A stretch of 64,000 bases of DNA from Thauera aromatica_A (GTDB lineage Bacteria; Pseudomonadota; Gammaproteobacteria; Burkholderiales; Rhodocyclaceae). The notes beneath the pieces are model-generated. The model saw only the letters and a list, made by a program, of their open reading frames with translations, was not told where the DNA came from and did not search any database. Below, piece after piece: positions 31,614 through 41,212 of this stretch. Positions within the stretch are counted from its first letter, which is position 1, and each line of letters begins with the position of its first letter. Location: positions 1-64,000 of the forward strand of contig NZ_JALLIK010000096.1 in assembly GCF_023093595.1 (NCBI RefSeq), given 5' to 3'. A program made the position numbers and the translations under genes.

Positions 31614-32796
31614 CGACGGACAGGCTCAGCAGATTCATCGAGCGCTCGTCCAGCCCCGGCGCGAAGGCGTCGCCGCGCGGGATGAAGGAGCCGAATGCGC
31701 CGCGGTCGGTGCGGACATGGGTGAACTCCGCCTTCAGCGCCGTGTGGGGCGTGAAATCCCAGCGCAGGCCGGCGGTGACGCTGCGCTGGGCCTGGTTGCG
31801 GGAGCGGTTGAAGCCGTCGATGAGGCCGCCCAGCTCGGGGTAGGTGGCGGCCAGCCCGGCAGGCAGCAGGGTCCGGTCCTGGTGCTGGCGGGCGAGGCCG
31901 AAATAGGGCGTGAGGCGGCCATCGCGATAGCCCGCCATCAGGTAGACGCCACGGGCGCTGTTGGAAAAGCGCGCGGCGGTGTTGCGGGCGATTTCACCGC
32001 TCAACAGCCAGCGGCCGTCGTCCCACTGGAAACCGATCGAACTGAAGCTCGCGTGTGCGCCGCTGCCGCTCATCCGCTCCCGGAGCGATGGCGGCAGATT
32101 GGCGGCGAAATCGCGGAACTCGGCCGAGTCGCGGTGGACGGCGAGGTGGGCGACGGCATGCCCGGCGCTCAGGGTCAGGGGGCCGCGGTCGTACATCAGG
32201 CTGATGCCGCGCAGCCGGCTGAGCCGGGCTTCGCCGCCGCCGATCACCGGCGTGCGGCTGGCGCCGACGTAGGGGTGGACTTCGAGGTTGCCCGCGCCCA
32301 GGCGGGTGCGGTAGAGGAGGTCGGCACCGTCGAGATCGGGGAACGGATTGAGGCCATAGACCTCGACCGGCGGCCGCACCCAGGGGCGGCTGTAGTTGAT
32401 GTCGATCGAGTCGGAGAGCATGAAGAACGGCGTGCGCAGGCGCCCGATGCGGGCGCTCAGCTCGGGACCGAGCTGGTGGCTGAGGAAGGCGAGTGCGGCG
32501 CGTGGGCGGTAGTCGTTGCGCGGCGTTTCACGCGTAACCAGCTGCAGTACGGCGGTGTTTCTTTCGTCCAGGCGGATTCCGGCCTGGAGGCCGAGGATGG
32601 AGTCGGGGCCGGTGTCCGGGTTGTGTCCGCCGGGGGCGTCGGTGCCGATGCGGGCGAAGCGCAGGTCGTCGCTGCGGGTGTAGACCGCGCCCAGGGTCGC
32701 AAACCCGGAAAACTGCCAGTCGAGCGCCTGCGCCGCGGCGGCGGGGGCGTGCACGGCCGTGAGCAGGATGGCGGCCAGTAGTGGGGTGCGGTTCAT
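31600..32796 (-). CDS. Outer-membrane porin-like beta-barrel
   Basis: 398 residues with a signal peptide (LLAAILLTAVHAPAAAAQA). The mature chain alternates polar and aromatic residues and ends in Phe (LLSLSVDVVF), as trimeric porins and DcaP/OprO-like barrels do. It starts FSGFATLGAVYTRSDD, seen in porins paired with PBP-like and GGDEF genes. Its ATG overlaps the stop of the GGDEF/EAL gene, and its own end overlaps the PBP-like gene. The substrate is unknown. Confidence 0.8.
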   Translation of the reverse strand: MNRTPLLAAILLTAVHAPAAAAQALDWQFSGFATLGAVYTRSDDLRFARIGTDAPGGHNPDTGPDSILGLQAGIRLDERNTAVLQLVTRETPRNDYRPRAALAFLSHQLGPELSARIGRLRTPFFMLSDSIDINYSRPWVRPPVEVYGLNPFPDLDGADLLYRTRLGAGNLEVHPYVGASRTPVIGGGEARLSRLRGISLMYDRGPLTLSAGHAVAHLAVHRDSAEFRDFAANLPPSLRERMSGSGAHASFSSIGFQWDDGRWLLSGEIARNTAARFSNSARGVYLMAGYRDGRLTPYFGLARQHQDRTLLPAGLAATYPELGGLIDGFNRSRNQAQRSVTAGLRWDFTPHTALKAEFTHVRTDRGAFGSFIPRGDAFAPGLDERSMNLLSLSVDVVF

Positions 32797-35240
32797 GCCG
32801 GGATTTCTCCGAATTCCTGCTGCAGCCGCAGGAAGGTGCGTGCGCGGTCCTGTGGGCGCGAGAACAGGTAGCCCTGGCCGTAATCGCACCCCAGTTCGCG
32901 CAGGATGTCGTGCTGGGCTTCGCTTTCGATGCCTTCGGCCACCACTTTCATGCCCAGGTCGTGGGAGAGCTCGATGCTGTGGCGCACGATCGCGAGCAGG
33001 CGGGAGTCTTCGGTGAGCGAGCGGACGAAGGAGCCGTCGAGCTTGATCTGGTCGCAGGGAATGGTGTGGAGGTAGCTCAGGGTGGAGTGGCCGGTGCCGA
33101 AGTCGTCGATCATGATTTCGATGCCGGCTGCGCGCAGGGCGTGCAAGGTCTGGCGTGCAGGCCCTTCGGGGTGGGCGAGCAGGCTTTCGGTGACTTCGAA
33201 GCGGATCGCGGGGCGCTCGATGCCGGCGCGGTCGATGGCCTCCAGCAACTCGTGGGCCAGCTGCGGGCGCGCCAGCTGGCGGGCGGAGAGGTTGACGCTG
33301 ACGCGCGGCACGGCGGCAGCGCCGAGGCGCCGCTGCCAGTCGCGGACGTCTTCGCACACGGTGCGCAGCACCACCATGCCGAGGTCGTGGATGAGGTCGA
33401 GGGTTTCGGCCAGCGGAATGAATTCGGCCGGGGAGAGCAGGCCGTGATTCGGGTGCGGCCAGCGCACGAGCGCTTCAAAGCTGCGCGTGCGCGCGTCGGC
33501 GAGGTGGACGATCGGCTGGTAATGCACCGCGAGGCCGCCATGGGCGAGCGCCCAGCGCAGATCGGCCTCGATCTGCAGCGTGCGCACGGCCTGGCCGTGC
33601 ATCGAGGTGTGGAAGAACTCGACCGCGGAGGTCTCGCTGCGGCGGGCCTTGTGCAGGGCGTTGTCGGCGTCGCGCAGCAGGGCTTCGGCGTCCTCGCGCC
33701 CGTCCGTGGAGAGAACGATGCCGATGCGGCAGTGCGGATGGACGATGCGGTCGCTGGAAGGGGGGGCGAACGCCGGCAGGGTGGTCAGCCGTTCGGCGAT
33801 GCGCAGCGCCTCGCTGGAGTCGCCGACCCCGTTCAGGAGCAAGGCGAACTGGTCGCCGCCGACGCGGGCGCAGACATCGCCCGCGCGCATGCGCAGGGTG
33901 ATGTGCTCGGCGATCCGGCGCAGCAGCTCGTCGCCGACGGCGTGGCCGTAGCTGTCATTGACCAGGCTGAAGCGCTCGATGTTGATCGCCAGTACCGCGA
34001 GCGGATGGCCGTCGCCGCGCAGGTGCTGGGCGAGGGCGCGATCGACGTGCTCGATGAAGAGTGCCCGGTTGGGCAGGCCGGTGAGGCCGTCGTGGAGCGC
34101 GTCGTGCAGCAGCTGCTGCTCGGCGCGCTTGCGCACGTCGATGTCGCTGAGCGAGCCGGCCATGCGGTTGGCATTGCCGTCGGGGCCCCGGCGGGCGACC
34201 CCGCGGGTCAGCACCCAGCGGTAGCGGCCATCGGGCAGACGTACGCGGTGCTCTAGCATGAACTGGGTGTTGAGGCCTTTCAGGTGCTGGGCCATGCGCT
34301 CGCGGTAGGACGCGAGATCGTCGGGGTGGAGCAACTCGAGGAAGGCTTCGGGCCGGCTCGGCATGGCGCTGGGCGGGAGGTCGAGGATCTGGCAGAAGCG
34401 GTCGGAAAAATAGGCGCTGCGGGCGGGGATGTCCCAGTCCCACAGGCCGTCGTTGGCGCCGTGGAGGGCCATCGCGTAGCGCTCTTCGCTGCTTTTGAGG
34501 CAGGAGGCGGTGTGCTGCAGCTCGCTGACGCGGCGCTGCAATGTCGCGGCCATGATGTTGAAGTGGCGGGCGATGACGGCGAACTCGTCGTCGCCGCGGA
34601 CCGAGACCCGGTGGTCGAGGTGGCCGTCGGCGATCGCCCGGCTGCCGGCGAGCAGGCTGCGCAGGTTGTGGGTCAGGAGGTAGCCGATCGCCGAGAGCAG
34701 GATGAAGGTCAGCACGATTTCGGCGAGGGCGATCATCAGCCCTTGCTCCATGATCGCGCGACGGGCTTCGGTGAGCACCGAGATCGAGATCCCGAACTGG
34801 AGGAAGCCGACTTCGTTTTTCGGCAGCAGCAGGGGGCGGCGGATGTGGATCAGGTCGTCTGCGCGCAGGCGTTCGAGAAAGCCCCGCCGCATCTCGTCGG
34901 GCTCGGGCAGGTGGGTCATGTAGGGCAGTCCGGAATGAACCAGTAGACGGTCGCCGGGAGCGACGATGCGAACGTAGATCAGGCCTTCGCCGGAGTCGGC
35001 GAGCAGTTCGCCGAGGACGTCCTGCAGTTCGCCGTAGTTCTCCTGCTCGCCATAGGCGGTGGCCATTGCCAGCAGCATGCTGGCATTCTGGGTGATGGTG
35101 GTGTCGAGGCTGGCCGAGAGTGCGTTGTTCATCAGGCGCACGCTGTTGGCCAGGAGCACGCTGAGAAGCACGACCTGGACTACGGTGCTTGCCAGCAGGA
35201 GGCGGAAGCGGATCGATGAATGCCGGAACGGGATGTGCAT
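32793..35240 (-). CDS. Membrane PAS-GGDEF-EAL protein (probable c-di-GMP phosphodiesterase)
   Basis: 815 residues. Membrane helices lie at about 12-32 and 168-190 around a periplasmic sensor, followed by HAMP (about 190-245), PAS (about 255-375), GGDEF (about 380-545) and EAL (about 550-810). The GGDEF motif is degenerate (GGDQF, 461-465), whereas the EAL domain keeps EAL at 589-591, RFEVTES, IDDFGTGHSTLSYL and AEGIESEAQ. Phosphodiesterase activity is therefore predicted, with the GGDEF domain perhaps a GTP sensor. It is translationally coupled to a porin and a PBP-like protein. Confidence 0.9.
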   Translation of the reverse strand: MHIPFRHSSIRFRLLLASTVVQVVLLSVLLANSVRLMNNALSASLDTTITQNASMLLAMATAYGEQENYGELQDVLGELLADSGEGLIYVRIVAPGDRLLVHSGLPYMTHLPEPDEMRRGFLERLRADDLIHIRRPLLLPKNEVGFLQFGISISVLTEARRAIMEQGLMIALAEIVLTFILLSAIGYLLTHNLRSLLAGSRAIADGHLDHRVSVRGDDEFAVIARHFNIMAATLQRRVSELQHTASCLKSSEERYAMALHGANDGLWDWDIPARSAYFSDRFCQILDLPPSAMPSRPEAFLELLHPDDLASYRERMAQHLKGLNTQFMLEHRVRLPDGRYRWVLTRGVARRGPDGNANRMAGSLSDIDVRKRAEQQLLHDALHDGLTGLPNRALFIEHVDRALAQHLRGDGHPLAVLAINIERFSLVNDSYGHAVGDELLRRIAEHITLRMRAGDVCARVGGDQFALLLNGVGDSSEALRIAERLTTLPAFAPPSSDRIVHPHCRIGIVLSTDGREDAEALLRDADNALHKARRSETSAVEFFHTSMHGQAVRTLQIEADLRWALAHGGLAVHYQPIVHLADARTRSFEALVRWPHPNHGLLSPAEFIPLAETLDLIHDLGMVVLRTVCEDVRDWQRRLGAAAVPRVSVNLSARQLARPQLAHELLEAIDRAGIERPAIRFEVTESLLAHPEGPARQTLHALRAAGIEIMIDDFGTGHSTLSYLHTIPCDQIKLDGSFVRSLTEDSRLLAIVRHSIELSHDLGMKVVAEGIESEAQHDILRELGCDYGQGYLFSRPQDRARTFLRLQQEFGEIPA

Positions 35241-35343
35241 GCGTGGTGGATGTGCCCTGGGGGTATGCGGCCGTCTCTCGGCCGGCGGGGTTCGATCGGG
35301 GGTGCTTTCGCGTCCAGCGCCCTCTTGCCCGTGCGGCCGGACT

Positions 35344-36723
35344 TTAGCGCCGTGCCAGCCGCCTGACCGCGGTGGAGGCGTCGATCCGGCCTTCGCTGGC
35401 GAAGGCTTCGACGTTGGTTTCGATGCGCTCGGGGTCGTAGAGGTAATTGACCATCAGGCCCCAGGACTGGGCGAACCCTTTGGGCGAGGTGTCGGCGAGC
35501 CAGTTCAGGCGCTCGACGCGGGCGCCGTTGCCGAGGTGGAAGCGGGCGACGGCGTCGGTCGGGCGCTCGTCGCGCCGGGCTTCGAGCAGGTAGCGCGCGG
35601 CCAGGCGCAGGAGCACGTCCTGAAGCGCGGCGGCGAGCGCCGCGTCATCGGCCCAGGCGCCGCCGTCGAGGCGTTCGAGGAGCGCGGCGGTGTCGTCCGC
35701 GGGGAGGCCGGCGGTGGCCAGGCGTTTGGCGTCGGCCGGGGTGATGGCCGCGGCGAGCGCGTCGGGGTGGCGCCGGGCCCAGCGCGCGAGGCCGGGAATC
35801 GGCGACAGGGTGGCGAAGACGTGGAGGCGGGGAAAGTCGCGCTTGAGGTCGTCGATCACCCGCTTGAGCAGGAAGTTGCCGAAGGAGACACCGCGCAGGC
35901 CGGGCTGGGTGGCGCTGATCGAGTAGAAGATCGCGGTGGTCGCCTTCGCCGTGTCGGACAGCGGGGCCTCGATGTCGAGCAGGCGCTGGACGTCGTCGGC
36001 GAGTTCTTCGAGGAGCGCGACCTGGACGAAGATCAGCGGCTCGAGCGGCATCCGCGGGTGGAAGAACGCGTAGCAGCGGCGGTCGGAATCGAGCCGGTTC
36101 TTGAGATCCTGCCAGGACTGGATCTCGTGCACCGCCTCGTAGCCGACCAGTTTTTCGAGCAGGGCGGCGGGTGAATTCCAGGTGATGCGCTGCAGTTCGA
36201 GGAAGCCGACGTCGAACCAGGCCGACAACCGGGTCTCGAGTTCGCGGTCGAGCGGCTTCAGCGCGGGGTCGTCGGCGAGGTAGCGCAGGAGGTCGGCGCG
36301 CAGATCGACGAGGAACTTGACTCCCTGCGGAATGGCGTTGAACTGGGTGAGGATGCGCAGCCGGCGCGAACGCATCGCCGCCCGCAGGCGGGCCTCGGCA
36401 TCCCATTGTGCCGGTGTGCCGACCGCAGCCTGGTAGGCTTCGTGGGCGTTGGCGACCTGCGCCGGATCGGGGCCGAATTCGTGCGCGATGATGCGCAGGA
36501 AGCCGTGGCGCTGGGCGTCGTCCAGATGCAGGTAGGTATCGGCCAGGCGTGCCGCGCGCAGCCGGGTCGAGACTTCGCCGCCGCGCCCTTCGGCGCATTC
36601 CTGCAACTGGCGGCGGATGTGCTCGGGGTCTTTCGCGACGGTTTCCCGGCCCAGGTGGGCGGCGTTGGCCACCAGTTCGCGCACTTTGGACAGGCTGCGC
36701 GAAACCAGTCCGGATCCCGTCAT
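35344..36723 (-). CDS. Malonyl-CoA decarboxylase
   Basis: 459 residues. Converts malonyl-CoA to acetyl-CoA and CO2. Conserved stretches include HPRMPLEPLIFVQVALLEEL, FYSISATQPGLRGVSFGNFL (with the catalytic Ser/His region following in HVFATLSPIPGLARW), and a C-terminal ARFHLGNGARVERLNWLADT. The start at 36723 has GGGGAG 7 bases upstream; the longer open frame is rejected. No malonyl-CoA ligase or malonate transporter is adjacent. The PDE gene lies 103 bases downstream. Confidence 0.92.
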   Translation of the reverse strand: MTGSGLVSRSLSKVRELVANAAHLGRETVAKDPEHIRRQLQECAEGRGGEVSTRLRAARLADTYLHLDDAQRHGFLRIIAHEFGPDPAQVANAHEAYQAAVGTPAQWDAEARLRAAMRSRRLRILTQFNAIPQGVKFLVDLRADLLRYLADDPALKPLDRELETRLSAWFDVGFLELQRITWNSPAALLEKLVGYEAVHEIQSWQDLKNRLDSDRRCYAFFHPRMPLEPLIFVQVALLEELADDVQRLLDIEAPLSDTAKATTAIFYSISATQPGLRGVSFGNFLLKRVIDDLKRDFPRLHVFATLSPIPGLARWARRHPDALAAAITPADAKRLATAGLPADDTAALLERLDGGAWADDAALAAALQDVLLRLAARYLLEARRDERPTDAVARFHLGNGARVERLNWLADTSPKGFAQSWGLMVNYLYDPERIETNVEAFASEGRIDASTAVRRLARR

Positions 36724-36778
36724 CGATGTCTCCCCGCTCAAGTGCCTGGTGTGTGGTCTTGCCCCGTTATTGCCGCCA

Positions 36779-37573
36779 TCATAGCGTGCGCGTGCGGTGC
36801 GTGTCAGCGAGCAGCGCGGCGCCGGCGAGCACCATCGGCAGGCACAGCCACTGCGCGGTCGATAGACCCAGCGCGAGGGTGCCGAAAATGCCCGGATCGG
36901 GGGTGCGGAAGAACTCGGCGGCAAAGCGCAGGCTGCCATAGCCGATCAGGAAAACGGCCGATACCGCACGCAGCGGGCGCGGGCGGGCGGCATAGAACCA
37001 CAGGATTGCGAACAGCAGCAGACCTTCTCCGGCGGCCTGGTAGAGTTGCGAGGGGTGGCGCGGGACGGCGTCCACCCAGGGGAAAACCATCGCCCAAGGC
37101 AGGTCCGCCGCCATCGGCCGGCCCCACAACTCGCCGTTGATGAAGTTGCCGATGCGCCCGGCGGCCAGCCCGGTCGGCACCAGCGGCGCGATGAAATCGG
37201 TGACCTGCCAGAAACCCTTGGCGTGCTTGCGCCCATACCACCACATCGCCATCAGCACGCCGAGAAAGCCGCCGTGGAAACTCATCCCGCCCTTCCACAC
37301 GGCGAGGATCTCGCCGGGGTGGGCGAGGTAGTAGGCAGGCTGGAAGAACAGCACTTCGCCCAGGCGTCCGCCCACGATCACGCCGATCACGCCGTACAGC
37401 AGCAGGTCGTCGATCGCCTGTGCGTTCCAGCCGAGTTCGGGCCGGCGGCGGGCGTGGGCGCGGCCGAGGACGACAAAAAGGATGAAGCCGGCGAGGTACA
37501 TCAGCCCGTACCAGCGCACCGAGAGCGGGCCGAGCGAGAAGGCGACGGGGTCGAATTGGGGGTGGACCAGCAT
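36779..37573 (-). CDS. lgt: Prolipoprotein diacylglyceryl transferase Lgt
   Basis: 264 residues, seven membrane helices. Transfers diacylglycerol from phosphatidylglycerol to the lipobox Cys of prolipoproteins. The hallmarks are VRWYGLMYLAGFILF, MSFHGGFLG (His), and GRIGNFINGELWGRP (Lgt signature), then RHPSQLYQA. The start at 37573 gives MLVHPQFDPVAFSLGPLSVR; the 997-codon open frame that contains it is antisense to ilvD and unreal. Lipoprotein substrates in the window include Pal and the efflux OMF. Confidence 0.96.
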   Translation of the reverse strand: MLVHPQFDPVAFSLGPLSVRWYGLMYLAGFILFVVLGRAHARRRPELGWNAQAIDDLLLYGVIGVIVGGRLGEVLFFQPAYYLAHPGEILAVWKGGMSFHGGFLGVLMAMWWYGRKHAKGFWQVTDFIAPLVPTGLAAGRIGNFINGELWGRPMAADLPWAMVFPWVDAVPRHPSQLYQAAGEGLLLFAILWFYAARPRPLRAVSAVFLIGYGSLRFAAEFFRTPDPGIFGTLALGLSTAQWLCLPMVLAGAALLADTHRTRTL

Positions 37574-37716
37574 CGGTACGGATTCCTTGGAGAGCGGCGG
37601 GCCCGCGGCGCAGGCGGGTTGCAGGGAGCCGGTTCGAGTCGATCGTCGGCGCCGGAGTTCGCCGTGGCCGGGGCAGCCGTGTTCCGCCGGGCGGGGGGCG
37701 GGCGGCGGGATCGGGG

Positions 37717-38424
37717 TCAGTCGAACTGGCGGCGGAAAGTATCGAAATCGTGGCGCAGGGTCTCGAGCGTCGCCCGCAGTGCGCGCACTTCGTCTTCCAG
37801 TTCGGCGATCCGGCCGCGCCCGCCGCCGGCGGCGCCCTGGGCCTCGGCCATCTCCTGCACCGCGGCGTCGCCGCCGAGCAGATGAACGTGGCGGGTTTCC
37901 TTGGTACCGGGGGCGCGCGGCAGCGCGGTGGCGAGCGGGGGATATTTTTCCGCCAGATGCTCCAGCACCGCTTCCACCGCGGCGACGTCGTCGAAGCGGT
38001 GGAGGCGCTCGCAGCGCTGGCGCAGCTCGCCCGCGGTCTGCGCGCCGCGCAGCATCAGGATCGCGAGCACCGCCTGCTCGGCCGGCGGCAGCGAGTGGCG
38101 CAGGCGCACGAGGTGCTCGTATTTGGCGACGCGGGCGCTGGCCTGGTCGCGTTTCGATACCAGGCGGCGTGCGATCAGGCGGTCGACGGCCGCCTGCACT
38201 TCGGCCTCGGACAGGTTCATTACCGGCTCGCGCGCGGTGAGCTGGTTGCAGCCGGTGGTGATGGCGTTGATCGATAACGGGTAGGCATCGGGGGTGATGA
38301 AGGATTTCTCGATCAGCGCGCCGAGCACGCGAACCTGCGCAGGGTCGAGGTCGAAGCCGGCTTCCGGCGCGGGCGCATCGGAACGAAGGGGGGCGGAGTC
38401 GGCTGCGGGCAGAGGAACGTGCAT
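37717..38424 (-). CDS. YceH-family (UPF0502/DUF480) protein
   Basis: 235 residues. Two winged-helix-like halves (RVLGALIEKSFITPDAYPLS, LMLRGAQTAGELRQRCERLH) match DUF480, and a C-terminal coiled coil (RIAELEDEVRALRATLETLR) follows. The function is unknown; members are conserved in proteobacteria and may bind nucleic acid. It is divergent from ilvD with 98 bases between starts. Confidence 0.88.
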   Translation of the reverse strand: MHVPLPAADSAPLRSDAPAPEAGFDLDPAQVRVLGALIEKSFITPDAYPLSINAITTGCNQLTAREPVMNLSEAEVQAAVDRLIARRLVSKRDQASARVAKYEHLVRLRHSLPPAEQAVLAILMLRGAQTAGELRQRCERLHRFDDVAAVEAVLEHLAEKYPPLATALPRAPGTKETRHVHLLGGDAAVQEMAEAQGAAGGGRGRIAELEDEVRALRATLETLRHDFDTFRRQFD

Positions 38425-38522
38425 GAGGGCTCCTGGCGGATGACGAGATCCGGGATGATACGCATGCTTCGCGGTGCGCGTTAGAATCGCTTTCTTTCCC
38501 GCAGATTTCCCGGAGCGCCGTC

Positions 38523-40373
38523 ATGCCCCAGTATCGTTCCCGCACTTCCACCGCCGGCCGCAACATGGCTGGAGCGCGCGCGCTGTGGCGCGCCACCGGC
38601 ATGAAGGACGGCGACTTCGACAAGCCGATCATCGCCATCGCCAACAGCTTCACCCAGTTCGTGCCCGGCCATGTGCATCTGAAGGACCTCGGCCAGCTCG
38701 TCGCGCGCGAGATCGAGGCCGCCGGCGGCGTCGCCAAGGAATTCAACACCATCGCCGTCGATGACGGCATCGCCATGGGCCACGGCGGGATGCTGTACTC
38801 GCTGCCTTCGCGCGAGCTGATCGCCGACAGCGTCGAGTACATGTGCAACGCCCATACCGCCGATGCGCTGGTGTGCATCTCGAACTGCGACAAGATCACG
38901 CCGGGGATGCTGATGGCCGCGCTGCGCCTGAACATCCCGGCGATCTTCGTCTCCGGCGGGCCGATGGAAGCGGGCAAGGTGAAATGGGAAGCGAAGGTGA
39001 TTTCGCTCGATCTCGTCGATGCGATGGTCAAGGCCGCCGACAAGAGCTGCTCGGACGAGGAAGTCGACGCCATCGAGCGCTCGGCCTGTCCGACCTGCGG
39101 TTCGTGCTCGGGGATGTTCACCGCGAACTCGATGAACTGCCTGACCGAAGCGCTCGGCCTGTCGCTGCCGGGCAACGGCACCACGCTCGCCACCCACGCC
39201 GACCGCGAGCAGCTGTTCCGCCAGGCCGGGCGCACCATCGTCGAGCTCGCCCGGCGCTGGTACGAACAGGACGACGCCGCGGTGCTGCCGCGCTCGATCG
39301 CCAGCTTCGAGGCCTTCGAGAACGCGATCAGCCTCGACGTGGCGATGGGTGGCTCGACCAACACCGTGCTCCACCTGCTCGCCGCCGCGCGCGAGGCCGG
39401 GGTCGATTTCACGATGAAGGACATCGACCGCATCAGCCGCCGCGTGCCCTGCCTGTGCAAGGTCGCGCCCGCGGTCGCCGACGTGCATATCGAGGACGTG
39501 CATCGTGCCGGCGGCATCATGTCCATCCTCGGCGAACTCGACCGCGCGGGGCTGCTGCACGCCGATCTGCCGACCGTGCACAGCGCCTCGATGGCCGAGG
39601 CGCTGAACAAATGGGACATCAAGCGGACCCGTGACGAGGCCGTGCACACCTTCTTCCGCGCCGCGCCCGGCGGCGTGCCGACCCAGGTCGCCTTCAGCCA
39701 GGACCGCCGCTGGAAGGAGCTCGACACCGACCGGGAAGGCGGCATCATCCGCGACCAGGCGCACGCGTTCACCGCCGACGGCGGGCTCGCGGTGCTCTAC
39801 GGCAATATCGCCGAGAAGGGCTGCATCGTGAAGACCGCCGGCGTGGACGAGTCGATCTGGACCTTCACCGGCCGCGCCCGCGTCTATGAGAGCCAGGAGG
39901 ACGCGGTCGAAGGCATCCTCGGCGAGCAGGTGCAGGCCGGCGACGTCGTCGTGATCCGCTACGAAGGCCCGAAGGGCGGCCCCGGCATGCAGGAAATGCT
40001 CTATCCGACTTCCTACCTGAAGAGTCGCGGCCTCGGCGCGCAGTGCGCGCTGCTGACCGACGGCCGTTTTTCCGGGGGTACGTCCGGCCTGTCGATCGGC
40101 CATGCTTCGCCGGAGGCGGCCTGCGGTGGCGCGATCGCCCTGGTCGAGGACGGCGACATGATCGAGATCGACATCCCGAACCGGCGCATCCACCTTGCCG
40201 TCTCCGACGAGACGCTCGCCGCGCGCCGTGCCGCGATGGTGGCGAGGGGCAGCGCGGCGTGGAAGCCGCTCAGCCGCCAGCGGCTCGTTTCCGCCGCACT
40301 GCAGGCCTACGCTGCGCTGACCACTTCGGCCGACACCGGTGCGGTGCGCGACGTCGGCCAGCTGCAGCGCTGA
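38523..40373 (+). CDS. ilvD: Dihydroxy-acid dehydratase IlvD
   Basis: 616 residues. An iron-sulfur dehydratase that makes 2-keto acids for valine, leucine and isoleucine. Cluster and active-site motifs: ISNCDKITPGMLMAAL, ACPTCGSCSGMFTANSMNCL, NTIAVDDGIAMGHGGMLYSL, and FSGGTSGLSIGHASPEAA near the C-terminus. The length matches the E. coli type (616). It is followed after a short gap by zapB-like and zapA genes. Confidence 0.98.
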   Translation: MPQYRSRTSTAGRNMAGARALWRATGMKDGDFDKPIIAIANSFTQFVPGHVHLKDLGQLVAREIEAAGGVAKEFNTIAVDDGIAMGHGGMLYSLPSRELIADSVEYMCNAHTADALVCISNCDKITPGMLMAALRLNIPAIFVSGGPMEAGKVKWEAKVISLDLVDAMVKAADKSCSDEEVDAIERSACPTCGSCSGMFTANSMNCLTEALGLSLPGNGTTLATHADREQLFRQAGRTIVELARRWYEQDDAAVLPRSIASFEAFENAISLDVAMGGSTNTVLHLLAAAREAGVDFTMKDIDRISRRVPCLCKVAPAVADVHIEDVHRAGGIMSILGELDRAGLLHADLPTVHSASMAEALNKWDIKRTRDEAVHTFFRAAPGGVPTQVAFSQDRRWKELDTDREGGIIRDQAHAFTADGGLAVLYGNIAEKGCIVKTAGVDESIWTFTGRARVYESQEDAVEGILGEQVQAGDVVVIRYEGPKGGPGMQEMLYPTSYLKSRGLGAQCALLTDGRFSGGTSGLSIGHASPEAACGGAIALVEDGDMIEIDIPNRRIHLAVSDETLAARRAAMVARGSAAWKPLSRQRLVSAALQAYAALTTSADTGAVRDVGQLQR

Positions 40374-40409
40374 TTGACCCCCGATCCAGCCCTTACTACC
40401 ATCGCCGCC

Positions 40410-40604
40410 ATGGACACCGAACTCGCGCAACTCGAAGCCCAGCTCGAGCAACTGATCAGCCTCTATGACCGCCTCAAGGCCGACAACGCCGAGCTGCGCG
40501 GACGCGTTGCGCGGCTGGAAGCCGAAAATCGCCAGCTCTCGGACAAGGTCCGGCTTGCCGCCGACCGCATCGAAGCCCTGCTCGACCATCTGCCGGAGGC
40601 CTGA
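40410..40604 (+). CDS. ZapB-like small coiled-coil protein (TIGR02449 type)
   Basis: 64 residues that are nearly one coiled coil: ELAQLEAQLEQLISLYDRLK, then NAELRGRVARLEAENRQLSD and KVRLAADRIEALLDHLP. Such proteins are regularly encoded just before zapA and are thought to act with it at the Z-ring. ATG 40410 was chosen because it begins the heptads; an earlier ATG at 40374 adds 12 unlike residues. The stop lies 4 bases before zapA. Confidence 0.8.
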   Translation: MDTELAQLEAQLEQLISLYDRLKADNAELRGRVARLEAENRQLSDKVRLAADRIEALLDHLPEA

Positions 40605-40608
40605 AACC

Positions 40609-40911
40609 GTGTCGATCGACCATCTGGACGTGACGCTGCTGGGGAAGGAGTACCGGGTTTCGTGCACGCCCGAGAGCCGCGAGGACCTGCTCGCGACCGT
40701 AGCGTATCTTGACGACAAGTTCAGCGAACTTGGAGCGAAAACGCATTCTTCCGGCGAAAAACTCGCGGTCATGACCGCGCTCAACATCGCCCACGAGTTC
40801 CTTCAGTATCAGCGCGGCAACGGGTTTGACATGCCGGGCGTGAAGCGTAGAATCGGGCTCATGAAAGCGCGCCTCGACGGGGTGCTGGCCCAGCAGGAAA
40901 AGCTCTTCTGA
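40609..40911 (+). CDS. zapA: Cell division protein ZapA
   Basis: 100 residues from a GTG start 4 bases after the zapB-like gene. The N-terminal globular domain (HLDVTLLGKEYRVSCTPESR) and the C-terminal coiled coil (GVKRRIGLMKARLDGVLAQQ) match ZapA, which bundles FtsZ filaments. 6S RNA follows it, as in most proteobacteria. Confidence 0.93.
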   Translation: MSIDHLDVTLLGKEYRVSCTPESREDLLATVAYLDDKFSELGAKTHSSGEKLAVMTALNIAHEFLQYQRGNGFDMPGVKRRIGLMKARLDGVLAQQEKLF

Positions 40912-41021
40912 GTCGTCTGGTCCATCCCTCGAAACGGGCGCGGCTTCGGCAAAACAACGATAATTCGCTGTGTGCGCTGGCCGGAAGAGCATCTTCCGGC
41001 CAGCGCAAGACGGCAACGATC

Positions 41022-41203
41022 AATCCCCTGCAGTGTTCGTCGAAGTCGTAGATTCCTTGAACCAATAGTCGAAAGACTTGGTTGCCGACCATCGATGCCG
41101 CTGGTGTGAACGCCCCCTCGCGGGTGATCCTGAAGCGGAAGGAACGCGACCTCCCTGAACCCCAGGTTCAGGATGCCCGGCGGAGACGGCACAGGCGGGG
41201 GAC
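41022..41203 (+). ncRNA. ssrS: 6S RNA
   Basis: About 180 nt between zapA and a strong terminator, the usual place for ssrS. The ends can pair (ATCCCCTGC at 41022-41030 with the GGCGGGGGA region at 41194-41203). The body shows long imperfect stems with a central open region (GTGTTCGTCGAAGTCG at the 5' side, CCTGAACCCCAGGTTCAGG hairpin near 41155-41173). 6S RNA binds sigma-70 polymerase in stationary phase. The usual downstream ygfA is absent; trkH follows. Ends are approximate. Confidence 0.75.
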
Positions 41204-41212
41204 CTCACCCGG

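Noticed and set aside
36779..39772. 997-codon open frame on the minus strand
   Set aside because: Its upstream two-thirds are antisense to ilvD; only the last 265 codons are real (lgt). High-GC DNA keeps antisense frames open.
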